DNA of 7,090 nt from Paracoccaceae bacterium (GCA_003545125.1 DQCI01000246.1:31587-38676), one strand, 5' to 3'. Counted from the stretch's first letter, positions 1 through 7,090 are shown. The notes: generated by a model from the sequence alone, not told the origin. Translations and numbers: made by a program.

Positions 1-21
1 GCCAGATTTCCGGCCAGACAT

Positions 22-25
22 GAGG
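22..25 (+). promoter_or_regulatory. Ribosome binding site of the PIG-L gene
   Basis: GAGG lies six bases before the ATG at 32, which is good Shine-Dalgarno spacing and supports that start over the downstream in-frame ATG at residue 18. The 31 bases before the gene contain stop codons in two frames (21-23 and 26-28). Either could end an upstream plus-strand gene, but too little is visible to say. Confidence 0.6.
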
Positions 26-31
26 TAACAG

Positions 32-2401
32 ATGCCGACGGCAGACCAGACCCGCATCGTGGAAGACCGCGCCCGCCCGCGGATGGTGGAGCTGTGGTGG
101 GCGCTTCGGCCGCTCACATCGGTGATCCGCTTCATGCAATCGGGCGCCCACCCCGACGACGAGATGTCGGGCATGTTGGCAGCCCTCGCCTTTCGCGACG
201 GCGTGAACCTGTCCTACGCCTGCTCGACCCGCGGCGAGGGCGGGCAGAACGACATCGGCACCGAGGCGGGCGCCGATCTGGGTGCCCTTCGCACCCGCGA
301 AATGGAACGCGCCTGCGACATTCTCGGCATGCGGATGTACTGGCATAGCGAAAGCCCCGACGATCCGATCACCGACTTCGGGTTTTCCAAGAGCGGGGTC
401 GAGACGCTCGGCAAATGGGGGCATGCGCGCACCCTCGCGCGGTTCGTCGAGATCGTGCGGGTCGAACGGCCCGACATCCTCTGCCCGACCTTTCTCGACG
501 TGCCCGGCCAGCACGGCCACCACCGCGCGATGACCCAAGCCGCGCACGAGGTGATGGCGGCGGCGGCGGACCCGGCTTTCCCGTCGAATCTGCCGCCCTG
601 GCAGGTCAGCAAGCTCTACCTGCCGGCGACCTCCGGCGCCGGTCAGGCCTATGACGACGATCTGCCGCCTCCGCCCGCAACGCTCATCATCGACGGGTCG
701 GGGCGCGACCCGGTGAGCGGCTGGAGCTGGGACCGGATCGGCCAGCAATCGCGCGCCTTTCACCGCACGCAAGGCATGGGCCGTTGGGTCGGCCTGGGCG
801 AGGGATCCGATTGGCAACTGCACTTGGCGGAAACCCATGTCGACGGGCCCGATACCGCGCTTTCCTCCGGTCTTCGCGCTGATCTTGGCGCCTTGGCGCA
901 CCTGCCCGCTGCCGCCCCGGTCGCGGACGAGCTGATCGGTGCGCAGGCGGCGGTGGACGCAGCCGTCGCGGCCTTCCCCGATGGCGCCGCGGTCGCGAAA
1001 GCGGCGCTTGACGCGCTGGCTGCGGTCCGTGCGGCCCGCGCGGCTTGTCCCGACGCGGCGCGGGGCGAGATCCTGCACCGGCTCGACGCCAAGGGCGTGC
1101 AACTCGGCCAGGTGATCCGCCTTGCGCTCGGGGTCGAGGCGCGCGCACGGACCGGCGAAATCTTCCTCACACCGGGCCAGCACACGCCGCTCACAGACGA
1201 GACCAGCACGGGCGCGGCGGACGCCCTCGAGGTGGCGTTCGACCTCCCGCCGGGCTGGAGTGCAGACCAGGGCGCGCTAACGCTCTCGAAAGACGCGCGC
1301 CCGAGCGACCCCTACCGCAGCGCCTACGACCCCGCCGCACCAGATGCACCGGCCCTGCAACTTACGATCTTGGCGGGTGGCCAGCGGGTCGGGACCCGGC
1401 TGCCGTTCGAAACAGATCCCGTCGTGCTGCCCGCGCGCAGTGTGTCGGTCGCGCCCGAGGCCGCGCTGGTAAACCTCTCGGGAGGAGGGAGGACAGTCGA
1501 CATCCGGTTTCGCGACCTCCGCCCGGCCGATGCGGCGCTGGACATCGCGCCGCCGCCGGGCTGGTCCGTCAGCAAAGGAGACGGGAGCGCAACGCTCACC
1601 GTTCCGCACGACGCCGGGACCGGGCTCTACCGCCTGCCGGTGCGCCTCGATGGGCAGGACGCACACGATCTCAGCCGCATCGACCACCCCCATGTCGCAC
1701 CGACGGCCCGCGCCCGGCCCGCCGAAGTGCGGCTGCGGGTGCTCGACGTGAGCGTGCCGGATGTGAAGGTCGGCTATATCGGCGCCGGCAACGACCGCGT
1801 CGATCACTGGCTCACGGCCCTCGGCGTGGATGTGACGGCGATCGGTGACGAGGACCTGTCGAGCGACGTGGTGCTGTCCGGGTTCGGAACCATCGTCATC
1901 GGCATATTCGCAATGCGGTTCCGGCCGGGGTTGGCTGCGGCGATGGCGCGCCTGCACCGCTGGACCGAGGCCGGCGGAACCCTGGTCACGCTCTACCACC
2001 GCCCCTGGGACAACTGGGACCCGGGCAGCGTGCCGCCCCGACGGCTCGAGATCGGACAGCCCTCGCTGCGCTGGCGGGTGACCGACGAGACAGCCGACGT
2101 GCGCCACCTCGTGGCCCATCCCCTGCTTGAAACCCCTAACCGGATCGGCCCCGAGGACTGGGCGGACTGGGTCAAGGAACGCGGCCTCTATTTCGCCAAA
2201 AGCTGGGATGAGGCCTACACGCCGCTTCTGGAGATGTCTGACCCCGACGAAGCCCCGCACCGCGGTGCGCTGCTGGTGGCGGACATCGGAAAAGGGCGGC
2301 ATGTGCACACCTCGCTGATCCTGCACACCCAGATGGAGAACCTCGTGCCCGGCGCGTTTCGGCTGATGGCCAACCTGATCGCACCGCGCGCCGATGGGTG
2401 A
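32..2401 (+). CDS. PIG-L/LmbE-family de-N-acetylase with Ig-like middle and GATase1-like C-terminal domain
   Basis: Predicted zinc-dependent amidase that removes an N-acyl group, typically acetyl from an N-acetylglucosamine-type substrate; the actual substrate cannot be read from the sequence. Residues about 34-265 carry the family hallmarks: AHPDDE at 39-44 (H40 and D43 as expected zinc ligands, D42 as expected general base), STRGEGGQND at 65-74, and a His cluster GQHGHHRAM with H161/H163/H164 that should supply the third zinc ligand. Residues about 300-370 are Ala-rich and probably helical. Two beta-rich segments follow, each with a PPGW motif (406-409 and 508-511), resembling NEW3/Ig-like modules. 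From V578 to the end (VKVGYIGAGNDRVDHWL, later GTIVIG and HRWTEAGGTLV) it resembles a class I glutamine amidotransferase/ThuA-type fold, with no obvious nucleophile Cys. No signal peptide is seen, so it is probably cytoplasmic. It is far longer than single-domain PIG-L enzymes (about 230-300 residues), but long multidomain members are known. The ATG at 32 has a GAGG site 6 bases upstream; a later in-frame ATG (residue 18) is possible. The stop overlaps the permease start. Confidence 0.9.
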   Translation: MPTADQTRIVEDRARPRMVELWWALRPLTSVIRFMQSGAHPDDEMSGMLAALAFRDGVNLSYACSTRGEGGQNDIGTEAGADLGALRTREMERACDILGMRMYWHSESPDDPITDFGFSKSGVETLGKWGHARTLARFVEIVRVERPDILCPTFLDVPGQHGHHRAMTQAAHEVMAAAADPAFPSNLPPWQVSKLYLPATSGAGQAYDDDLPPPPATLIIDGSGRDPVSGWSWDRIGQQSRAFHRTQGMGRWVGLGEGSDWQLHLAETHVDGPDTALSSGLRADLGALAHLPAAAPVADELIGAQAAVDAAVAAFPDGAAVAKAALDALAAVRAARAACPDAARGEILHRLDAKGVQLGQVIRLALGVEARARTGEIFLTPGQHTPLTDETSTGAADALEVAFDLPPGWSADQGALTLSKDARPSDPYRSAYDPAAPDAPALQLTILAGGQRVGTRLPFETDPVVLPARSVSVAPEAALVNLSGGGRTVDIRFRDLRPADAALDIAPPPGWSVSKGDGSATLTVPHDAGTGLYRLPVRLDGQDAHDLSRIDHPHVAPTARARPAEVRLRVLDVSVPDVKVGYIGAGNDRVDHWLTALGVDVTAIGDEDLSSDVVLSGFGTIVIGIFAMRFRPGLAAAMARLHRWTEAGGTLVTLYHRPWDNWDPGSVPPRRLEIGQPSLRWRVTDETADVRHLVAHPLLETPNRIGPEDWADWVKERGLYFAKSWDEAYTPLLEMSDPDEAPHRGALLVADIGKGRHVHTSLILHTQMENLVPGAFRLMANLIAPRADG
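2394..2401 (+). other. 8-base stop/start overlap (translational coupling) between PIG-L and permease genes
   Basis: ATGGGTGA contains the permease ATG and, in another frame, the PIG-L TGA. No purine-rich ribosome site is visible in the preceding bases (gcaccgcgcgccg), so re-initiation by ribosomes finishing the first gene is the likely route of translation. This places the two genes on one transcript. Confidence 0.7.
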
Positions 2402-3287
2402 CGACCCGCCGCGCGACAACCTGCGGGGCGGCGCGTGGCTTCTGGCCGATCTGTCGCTGAACATCTGGGCGCTGTCGATCGTCAAATGGTTGGGCGCGGA
2501 CTACCCCGCCACCCAGATCGTCTTCCTGCGTGCGCTTGTCGGGTTGATCCTGATCGCGCCGATGGCCTGGCGCCGGCGCGCGGCGTTTCGCGCGCTTGAG
2601 GATGTGCCTTTGCACATCGTCCGGGTCGGCTTCGCCGTCACCGGCCTGACCGCGAGCTTTTTTGCCATTCCGCGCGTGCCGATGGCGACCTTTACCGCTG
2701 TCAGCTTCACCCGTCCGCTCATCACCATGGTTTTGGCCGCGTTCCTGCTCAAGGAAGTCATCGGGCGGCGCCGATGGGGGGCCGCTGGCGTGGCCTTTCT
2801 GGGCATCCTGATCGCGGTCAATCCGAACGAGGTCCCCTGGAGCTGGGGCCTGGCCGCGATGGCTGTCGTCGTCCTGTCCGGATCCGGCGCTGTCATCGCA
2901 ACCCGGCGGCTGCGCGCCGCACCGGTGATCGTGATGATGGTGTTCTATACCGCCGGCCTGACGCTCTGTTCGGCCCCGTTCGCCGCCTGGCATTGGACCG
3001 AGGTCCAGCCCGGCCACCTGCTGCCGCTGCTGCTGATCGGGTGTTTCGCGCAAACCGCACAGATCTGCTTTCTCAGGGCCCATTACCACGGGGCCGCCGG
3101 TTTCCTCTCGGTGCTGGCCTATCTCAGCCTCGTTTTCTCGGTCGGGGTCGGCTATTTCGTCTTTGGCGAGCGCCCGGGCCCCGCCTTTGCGCTTGGCGCT
3201 GCACTGGTCGTCGGCGCGGCCCTCTGGGTGACGCTGGACCCGCGTGGCCCGCGGGCTTTCACCCGCCCCGGTCGGAACAGGCCCTGA
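2394..3287 (+). CDS. EamA/DMT-superfamily membrane transporter
   Basis: Inner-membrane permease of the drug/metabolite transporter superfamily, which includes small-molecule and amino-acid exporters; the substrate is not predictable here. The 297-residue length is typical of the two-repeat EamA family. About ten hydrophobic helices can be counted, at roughly residues 14-33, 40-59, 76-95, 97-119, 127-142, 151-169, 179-199, 207-226, 232-255 and 260-280. They fall into two five-helix halves. Family-like features are FLRALVGLILIAPM in helix 2, the SFTRPLITMVLAAFLLKE end of repeat one, and YLSLVFSVGVGYFVFGERP followed by a Gly/Ala-rich last helix in repeat two. The ATG overlaps the PIG-L stop by eight bases and has no evident Shine-Dalgarno, so it is probably translated by coupling to the upstream gene. 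This tight pairing suggests, but does not prove, that the permease moves a substrate or product of the deacetylase. The Arg/Pro-rich tail is probably cytoplasmic. Confidence 0.9.
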   Translation: MGDDPPRDNLRGGAWLLADLSLNIWALSIVKWLGADYPATQIVFLRALVGLILIAPMAWRRRAAFRALEDVPLHIVRVGFAVTGLTASFFAIPRVPMATFTAVSFTRPLITMVLAAFLLKEVIGRRRWGAAGVAFLGILIAVNPNEVPWSWGLAAMAVVVLSGSGAVIATRRLRAAPVIVMMVFYTAGLTLCSAPFAAWHWTEVQPGHLLPLLLIGCFAQTAQICFLRAHYHGAAGFLSVLAYLSLVFSVGVGYFVFGERPGPAFALGAALVVGAALWVTLDPRGPRAFTRPGRNRP

Positions 3288-3296
3288 AGGTCCGGT

Positions 3297-5783
3297 TCAC
3301 GGCTGTGGCGTGGCGCCGTCCCCCGCCAGCTTGTGGGCAATCGCCTGGAGGATCACCGCGTTGGTGTTGAGGTCGGTGAACGGGGCCGCAACGCCGTCGT
3401 CGCTGGCAGAAACGTTCGAGGCGAACCCGATCGGGAGCCGCGCCCGCTCGCGCACGAACGCCACCAGCGCATCCGCGTAGGGACCGGGCCGGTAGGCCGC
3501 CCAGAGGTAGGCCGCCTTGCTGCTCAGCGCCATGTTCTGGTCGAGGAAGTCCTTCGTGCGGTATTTCTCGTCGCCCCCGACCACGTCGATCCCCCATTCG
3601 CGCGTTTCGCGCCCGAGCTGCAACCCGAGATAAACGAACCAAGGCGCGCGCCGGATCGGCATTTCGGACACCGCGATCAGCGCGCCGGTTTCCTCGAATT
3701 CTTCGACCTGGGCGACATGCAGCACCTCGGCGAGCCAGGCGCTTTCCGCCGACATGCCGAGCTCCAGGGCTTCGAGCAACAACGGCTCGGCGCCGAGCGG
3801 GCCGATCCCGGCGACCGCTTCCAGCATGGCCATCCGGCCATCCGCCTCGGTGCGGCCGTCGAGGGTCTGGTAGGGGGATTTTACAGCCATCCCCCAACGG
3901 CCAAACGCCCGCGCCGCGTAGTGGGCGCAATGCGATTTGTAGGTCGATTTCAACTCCCCGTCCGTGACCGAATGGATGGTCTCGTCGATGACGATCCGGT
4001 CGAGGTCCCAGGAGGACACCAGCGCCGCGATCTCGTCGCCGAGCGCGGAGTGGCGGCGCAGGGTGTCGAGCCCGGCCAGCAACCGGCCCGCATCGCAGCC
4101 GTCGAAATCGCTCGACCCCCGGCGGACGAGATCGGTCCGGATCACCCCGTGCGGCAACAGCCGCCCCTGCGAGCGCCGACCGGCGATCTGGAAGAGGATG
4201 CGGCGGGCGGCGGCTTCGAACGCGCCGGTCTCGATCAGGCCGAGCCGGTGCGCGGCGACGAGGGCGTTGATCTGGCTGCCGACGTCCCACATCGTCACCC
4301 ATGTGAGCGCGTCGCCGCCGGTGTGCACATTGGCCGTGGCCGGGCAGAGCCCGGTGTTGGGGTCGGTGAAGGCCTCGAAGAACGCCCAGGCCAGGCGGGC
4401 GTCTTCCATGTAGAGCCCGGTCTCGCCGGACGGGACCGGCGCGGGCGCGGTCTCGGGCTCAAGTGTAGCGGCGTGGGTCCGGCGGAACCGGCGTTCGATC
4501 GCCCCGTAGGACAGCACCGTGTTCACGAGCTGGTCGAGCGGCACGAACCGGGTGATCCCGTCCTGTCCCAGGGCCTCCAGACCTGCGAGCAGCACGCGCT
4601 CCGCGCCCGGCGCGCCGAGCGCCCCGGCATGGACCGAGAGAATGAGATCGTCCTGCCCGCCGGGCGGGATCAATGGCTCCTCTACAGTCACCGGCCGGTC
4701 CAGCGGCATGTCGCGAAGTTCGAACACGGCGCAATCGTCCATGCCCGAAGCCGCATCGGCCCCCGCGACGGGCAGGACCGCGATACCGGAGGGCAGCGGG
4801 CCTGCCGTCTCCAAGGACAACTGCCCGCCGGGCGCGCAAGAAAACTCTCCGAGCGCGATCACGTCGGTGGGCGCGCCCGCCTCGCCAGGCTCCGGCACCC
4901 AGTAGCCACGCGGCTCTGGGTCATCCTGAAAAAGCACCGGAATGCCCAGCCGCTCGACCTCGTCGCCAAACCCGCGCAAGGCTGCGGTGTCGCCGACGAG
5001 CCGGACCGCGACCTGACGGGTGAAGCGGAAATCGTCGCGCAATTGCAGCTCGGAAACCGGCATCGCCGACATCTCGCCCCGGAGCTCGGCGTCGAAGAAC
5101 GCCGTCGCGAGGTTGGACGCCCAGCGCCGCAGGTCCGCTTGCGACACCGCGGAGAAACCGTCGGCCGATATGTAGAACAGGCGGTGGTTGTCACCGCCCC
5201 CGGCCGGCAGGGACGCGGACCAGGGCGTGAGCGGCGTGCCGCCCGAGAACCGGGCAACGCCGTTTGCCCAGGCCTCCGACCGGGTGGGGCCACGCCGGTC
5301 CGGACGGACCAGCACGTTGCGCACACCGGCCGAGCGCACGCCCACCGGGTCGGTCGGCGCCTGGGTTGTGTCACACAGAATTGTGTGCGCCGACAGCGTC
5401 GCGCCCTCACCGGCCAGCGTGGCCAGACGGCGGCGCGCCTGGAAGGCCGCCCGCCCCTGGAAATGCGGCGACAGTTGCGAAAGCTCCGGCAGCTCGAGCG
5501 CGATCTCGATCCCCGGGCCAAGCGCGAGGAGCCCGCGCACGATGGCGCCGTAGCCGTCGAGCGCCCCCGCCTCGGGCGTGCACAGGGCGCAGGTGACCCA
5601 GAGGCCGTTCTGGCGGAACGTCTCAAGCACCGCAAATAAGTTGGCCGCATCGGTGGTGGGTGAAATGTCGGTCACCACGACCGCGGCCGCGGCCGGACCC
5701 GCTGCTGCGCCGAACGCGCGCCCGCCAGCGCCAAGCGCGAGCCCGCTGGCGGCGGACAGGGCGAGAAACCGGCGCCGTTGCAT
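3297..5783 (-). CDS. Exported DUF3131-domain protein with degenerate polysaccharide-deacetylase-like N-terminal half
   Basis: 828-residue protein, probably periplasmic or surface exposed, likely acting on a polysaccharide; no reaction is established. It opens with QRRRFLALSAASGLALGAGG, a twin-arginine-type signal (R3-R4, F6-L7) followed by an Ala-rich stretch with plausible cleavage near residues 25-33. Residues about 34-430 look like one or two NodB-type (beta/alpha) deacetylase-like segments: VVVTDISPTTDAANLFAVLE at 35-54, and DDLILSVHAGALG at 378-390. The usual Asp-Asp pair and HxxxH metal motif are not evident, so this half may be catalytically dead. A Pro-rich linker (about 440-453) leads to DUF3131, about 457-820. 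This shows YMEDARLAWAFFE, TMWDVGSQINALVAAHRLGLI (W499, D500), a SSDFDGCDAGRLLAGLDTLR segment and the terminal FTDLNTNAVILQAIAHK. The start at 5783 is chosen because it gives the signal peptide, has AGGA six bases upstream and overlaps the glycosyltransferase stop. The frame stays open upstream to 6248, but that part lies antiphase within the glycosyltransferase gene. Fold assignment of the N-terminal half is uncertain; DUF3131 is fairly secure. Confidence 0.87.
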   Translation of the reverse strand: MQRRRFLALSAASGLALGAGGRAFGAAAGPAAAAVVVTDISPTTDAANLFAVLETFRQNGLWVTCALCTPEAGALDGYGAIVRGLLALGPGIEIALELPELSQLSPHFQGRAAFQARRRLATLAGEGATLSAHTILCDTTQAPTDPVGVRSAGVRNVLVRPDRRGPTRSEAWANGVARFSGGTPLTPWSASLPAGGGDNHRLFYISADGFSAVSQADLRRWASNLATAFFDAELRGEMSAMPVSELQLRDDFRFTRQVAVRLVGDTAALRGFGDEVERLGIPVLFQDDPEPRGYWVPEPGEAGAPTDVIALGEFSCAPGGQLSLETAGPLPSGIAVLPVAGADAASGMDDCAVFELRDMPLDRPVTVEEPLIPPGGQDDLILSVHAGALGAPGAERVLLAGLEALGQDGITRFVPLDQLVNTVLSYGAIERRFRRTHAATLEPETAPAPVPSGETGLYMEDARLAWAFFEAFTDPNTGLCPATANVHTGGDALTWVTMWDVGSQINALVAAHRLGLIETGAFEAAARRILFQIAGRRSQGRLLPHGVIRTDLVRRGSSDFDGCDAGRLLAGLDTLRRHSALGDEIAALVSSWDLDRIVIDETIHSVTDGELKSTYKSHCAHYAARAFGRWGMAVKSPYQTLDGRTEADGRMAMLEAVAGIGPLGAEPLLLEALELGMSAESAWLAEVLHVAQVEEFEETGALIAVSEMPIRRAPWFVYLGLQLGRETREWGIDVVGGDEKYRTKDFLDQNMALSSKAAYLWAAYRPGPYADALVAFVRERARLPIGFASNVSASDDGVAAPFTDLNTNAVILQAIAHKLAGDGATPQP

Positions 5784-5793
5784 CAGCCGTCCT
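5783..5793 (-). promoter_or_regulatory. Ribosome binding site and TGATG coupling junction of the DUF3131 gene
   Basis: Read on the minus strand, AGGA (5790-5793) is followed by six bases and then the ATG at 5783-5781. The glycosyltransferase TGA (5785-5783) shares its final A with that ATG. A good Shine-Dalgarno plus a one-base stop/start overlap decides the start and indicates coupled, probably near-stoichiometric, translation of the two genes. Confidence 0.7.
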
Positions 5794-7087
5794 GCATCGC
5801 GAGAAGGTCGCGCCGCATCCGTTTCTTGATGCCCCAGCCGGTGAAACTGCCCATCACCGCACGCACCAGCGCCCGCAGCACCGAGTAGTAGAGGAGCTGA
5901 CGGTAGAAGAACCGCTGGAAGGGGAACAGCAGAAGCATCCACATGGATTCCTGTTTGTCGGCCCGCAGAGCATAGCCCGCAACGAACATCTCGAACAGGG
6001 GCAGAGCGAGGTAGGCGAAGGCCACCGGGCCCGCCGCCATCAGCCCGCCGCCCAGCGCGAGATCGGTCGGTTGACCGAAGACGTGGTTCCAGGCGAGCAG
6101 CAGCAGGAAGAAATCCGCAACCGGCGCGAGCAGCGCGTAGAGGTAGCCGAAGATCACAAGATCGGGGATCGAGACCAGCCCGACCGGCCTCCGCTCGCGG
6201 ATCGCGCCCTTGTGCTTCCACGCGGTCTGGAACATGCCGAACGACCACCGCAGCCGCTGGCTGAGCAGAATGCGCACGGTTTCGGGGACTTCGGTGTAGG
6301 CCACGGCTTGGTCTTCATAGGTGATCCGGTAGCCCGCCCGGTTGACGGCCACCGTCATGTCGGCATCCTCGGTCACCGTGTCGGAGCTGTACATGCCGGC
6401 GGCGCGCAACGCATCGGTGCGCCAGGCGCCAAGCGCACCCGGCACGACCAGCATGGAATTCAACGCGTCATGCGCACGGCGTTCGAAATTCTGCGCGGTG
6501 ACGTATTCGAGCGCTTGCAAGCGGGTGAGCAGGTTGACCCGGTTGCCGACCACCACCTTGCCCGCCACGGCCCCGACGCGCGGATTGGAGAAGTGCTTGA
6601 CCAGGTGGCCGAGCGCATCGGGGCGCACCTGGGTGTCGGCGTCGATGCACACGAGGATCTCCGCATCGGTGTTGCGGATCGCGGTGTTGAGCGCCCCCCA
6701 CTTGCCGTGGTTGAGCTGTGCGAAGACCCGCACCCGGCGATCTGTCGACAGCTTCTGGACCTCTTCGAAGGTGTCATCGGTCGAGCCGTCGTCGACCACG
6801 ATCACCTCGAAGTTTTGATAGTCGCACTTGAGCAGGGTCTTGAGGCAATTGCCAACCGCGTTTTCCTCGTTGTAGGCCGGGACGACGAAGGCGACCTTCG
6901 GCAGGTCATGGCTGCGGACCGGCGGGATCTTGCGGTGCCGGACAACCAGGAAAAGGATGAAGGCGGAGCGCGCCAGACCCATCGCGAGCACCACCCAGAA
7001 GACGCTCACGAGCCAGGCCCAGGTCCCCGACATCACGTCGAACGAGACCTTGTCGAGCCCCGGCCAGAGGCTTTCGCTCGCTGGCAT
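5783..7087 (-). CDS. Membrane family-2 glycosyltransferase (PgaC/NodC/cellulose-synthase-like)
   Basis: Predicted inner-membrane processive GT2 enzyme that polymerises a beta-linked sugar from a nucleotide-sugar donor; donor and linkage cannot be read from the sequence. At 434 residues it matches the PgaC/NodC/HasA size class. One or two N-terminal helices (about 20-50) precede the catalytic domain, which shows PAYNEE (70-75), DDGS (99-102), HGKWGALN (127-134), DADT (149-152, metal/UDP-binding DxD), PGALGAWR (216-223), TEDAD (239-243, with D241 as likely catalytic base) and QRLRW (277-281, the acceptor/product Q-x-x-R-W motif). All key motifs of processive GT2 synthases are therefore intact. 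About three to four further hydrophobic segments (about 306-338, 344-374, 382-412) would form the membrane channel or interface helices, followed by a basic tail. There is no PilZ domain. The ATG at 7087 lies three bases from the window edge and the frame is open to the edge, so a longer N-terminus cannot be excluded; residue 19 is an alternative Met. It is coupled to the DUF3131 gene through TGATG. Confidence 0.9.
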   Translation of the reverse strand: MPASESLWPGLDKVSFDVMSGTWAWLVSVFWVVLAMGLARSAFILFLVVRHRKIPPVRSHDLPKVAFVVPAYNEENAVGNCLKTLLKCDYQNFEVIVVDDGSTDDTFEEVQKLSTDRRVRVFAQLNHGKWGALNTAIRNTDAEILVCIDADTQVRPDALGHLVKHFSNPRVGAVAGKVVVGNRVNLLTRLQALEYVTAQNFERRAHDALNSMLVVPGALGAWRTDALRAAGMYSSDTVTEDADMTVAVNRAGYRITYEDQAVAYTEVPETVRILLSQRLRWSFGMFQTAWKHKGAIRERRPVGLVSIPDLVIFGYLYALLAPVADFFLLLLAWNHVFGQPTDLALGGGLMAAGPVAFAYLALPLFEMFVAGYALRADKQESMWMLLLFPFQRFFYRQLLYYSVLRALVRAVMGSFTGWGIKKRMRRDLLAMQDG

Positions 7088-7090
7088 CAG

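Noticed and set aside
1..28. 3' end of an upstream plus-strand gene, stopping at 21-23 or 26-28
   Set aside because: Stops occur in two frames and fewer than ten codons are visible, so neither can be supported as a coding end.
1277..2485. 402-codon open frame on the - strand opposite the PIG-L gene
   Set aside because: It has Arg/His/Gly-rich composition and no motif, and the sense strand encodes the well-supported C-terminal part of the PIG-L protein.
2172..3089. 305-codon minus-strand frame opposite the permease
   Set aside because: It is a hydrophilic Gly/Asp/Arg-rich shadow of the hydrophobic permease sequence, with no domain and no plausible translation start context.
3251..3266. GCGGG-CTTTCA-CCCGC inverted repeat near the end of the permease gene as a terminator
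   Set aside because: The stem is only five base pairs, no T-run follows and it lies within coding sequence. Such short stems arise by chance at this GC content.
3333..5639. 768-codon open frame on the + strand opposite the DUF3131 gene
   Set aside because: Its translation is low-complexity Arg/Gly/His/Pro-rich with no recognisable domain, and it lies exactly antisense to a gene with clear motifs. Long antisense frames are expected at this GC content.
5784..6248. Upstream extension of the DUF3131 frame by 155 codons
   Set aside because: It runs inside the glycosyltransferase gene in another frame, is Arg/Pro-rich, and would bury the signal peptide and ignore the good ribosome site before 5783.

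Overview
The window is GC-rich, tightly packed coding DNA on both strands. High GC, long spurious frames opposite the real genes, overlapping start and stop codons, and the protein families present suggest an alphaproteobacterium, most likely Rhodobacterales. That placement is an inference from style and gene content; there is no rRNA or marker gene.

Layout: two convergent gene pairs fill almost the whole window. On the + strand, 32-2401 encodes a 789-residue PIG-L/LmbE-type de-N-acetylase with an Ig-like middle and a glutamine-amidotransferase-like C-terminal domain. It overlaps by 8 bases a 10-helix EamA/DMT permease at 2394-3287. On the - strand, 5783-7087 encodes a membrane family-2 processive-type glycosyltransferase (PgaC/NodC/cellulose-synthase-like). 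It is coupled through a TGATG junction to 3297-5783, an 828-residue exported protein with a twin-arginine-type signal, a degenerate polysaccharide-deacetylase-like N-terminal half and a C-terminal DUF3131 domain. The two pairs meet tail to tail with only 9 bases between stop codons, and no convincing terminator is visible.

How the genes may work together: the minus-strand pair looks like the core of an exopolysaccharide or periplasmic glucan system. In this reading the glycosyltransferase builds and perhaps extrudes a polymer, and the exported DUF3131 protein processes or guides it outside the cytoplasm. The plus-strand pair looks like a cytoplasmic amide hydrolase acting on an N-acylated sugar-like compound, with a transporter that may move its substrate or product. 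Whether the two pairs are functionally linked is unknown. Both upstream ends are cut by the window, so further operon members probably lie outside it. No RNA genes, mobile elements, CRISPR arrays or substantial repeats were seen, and no gene-free stretch exceeds about 30 bases.
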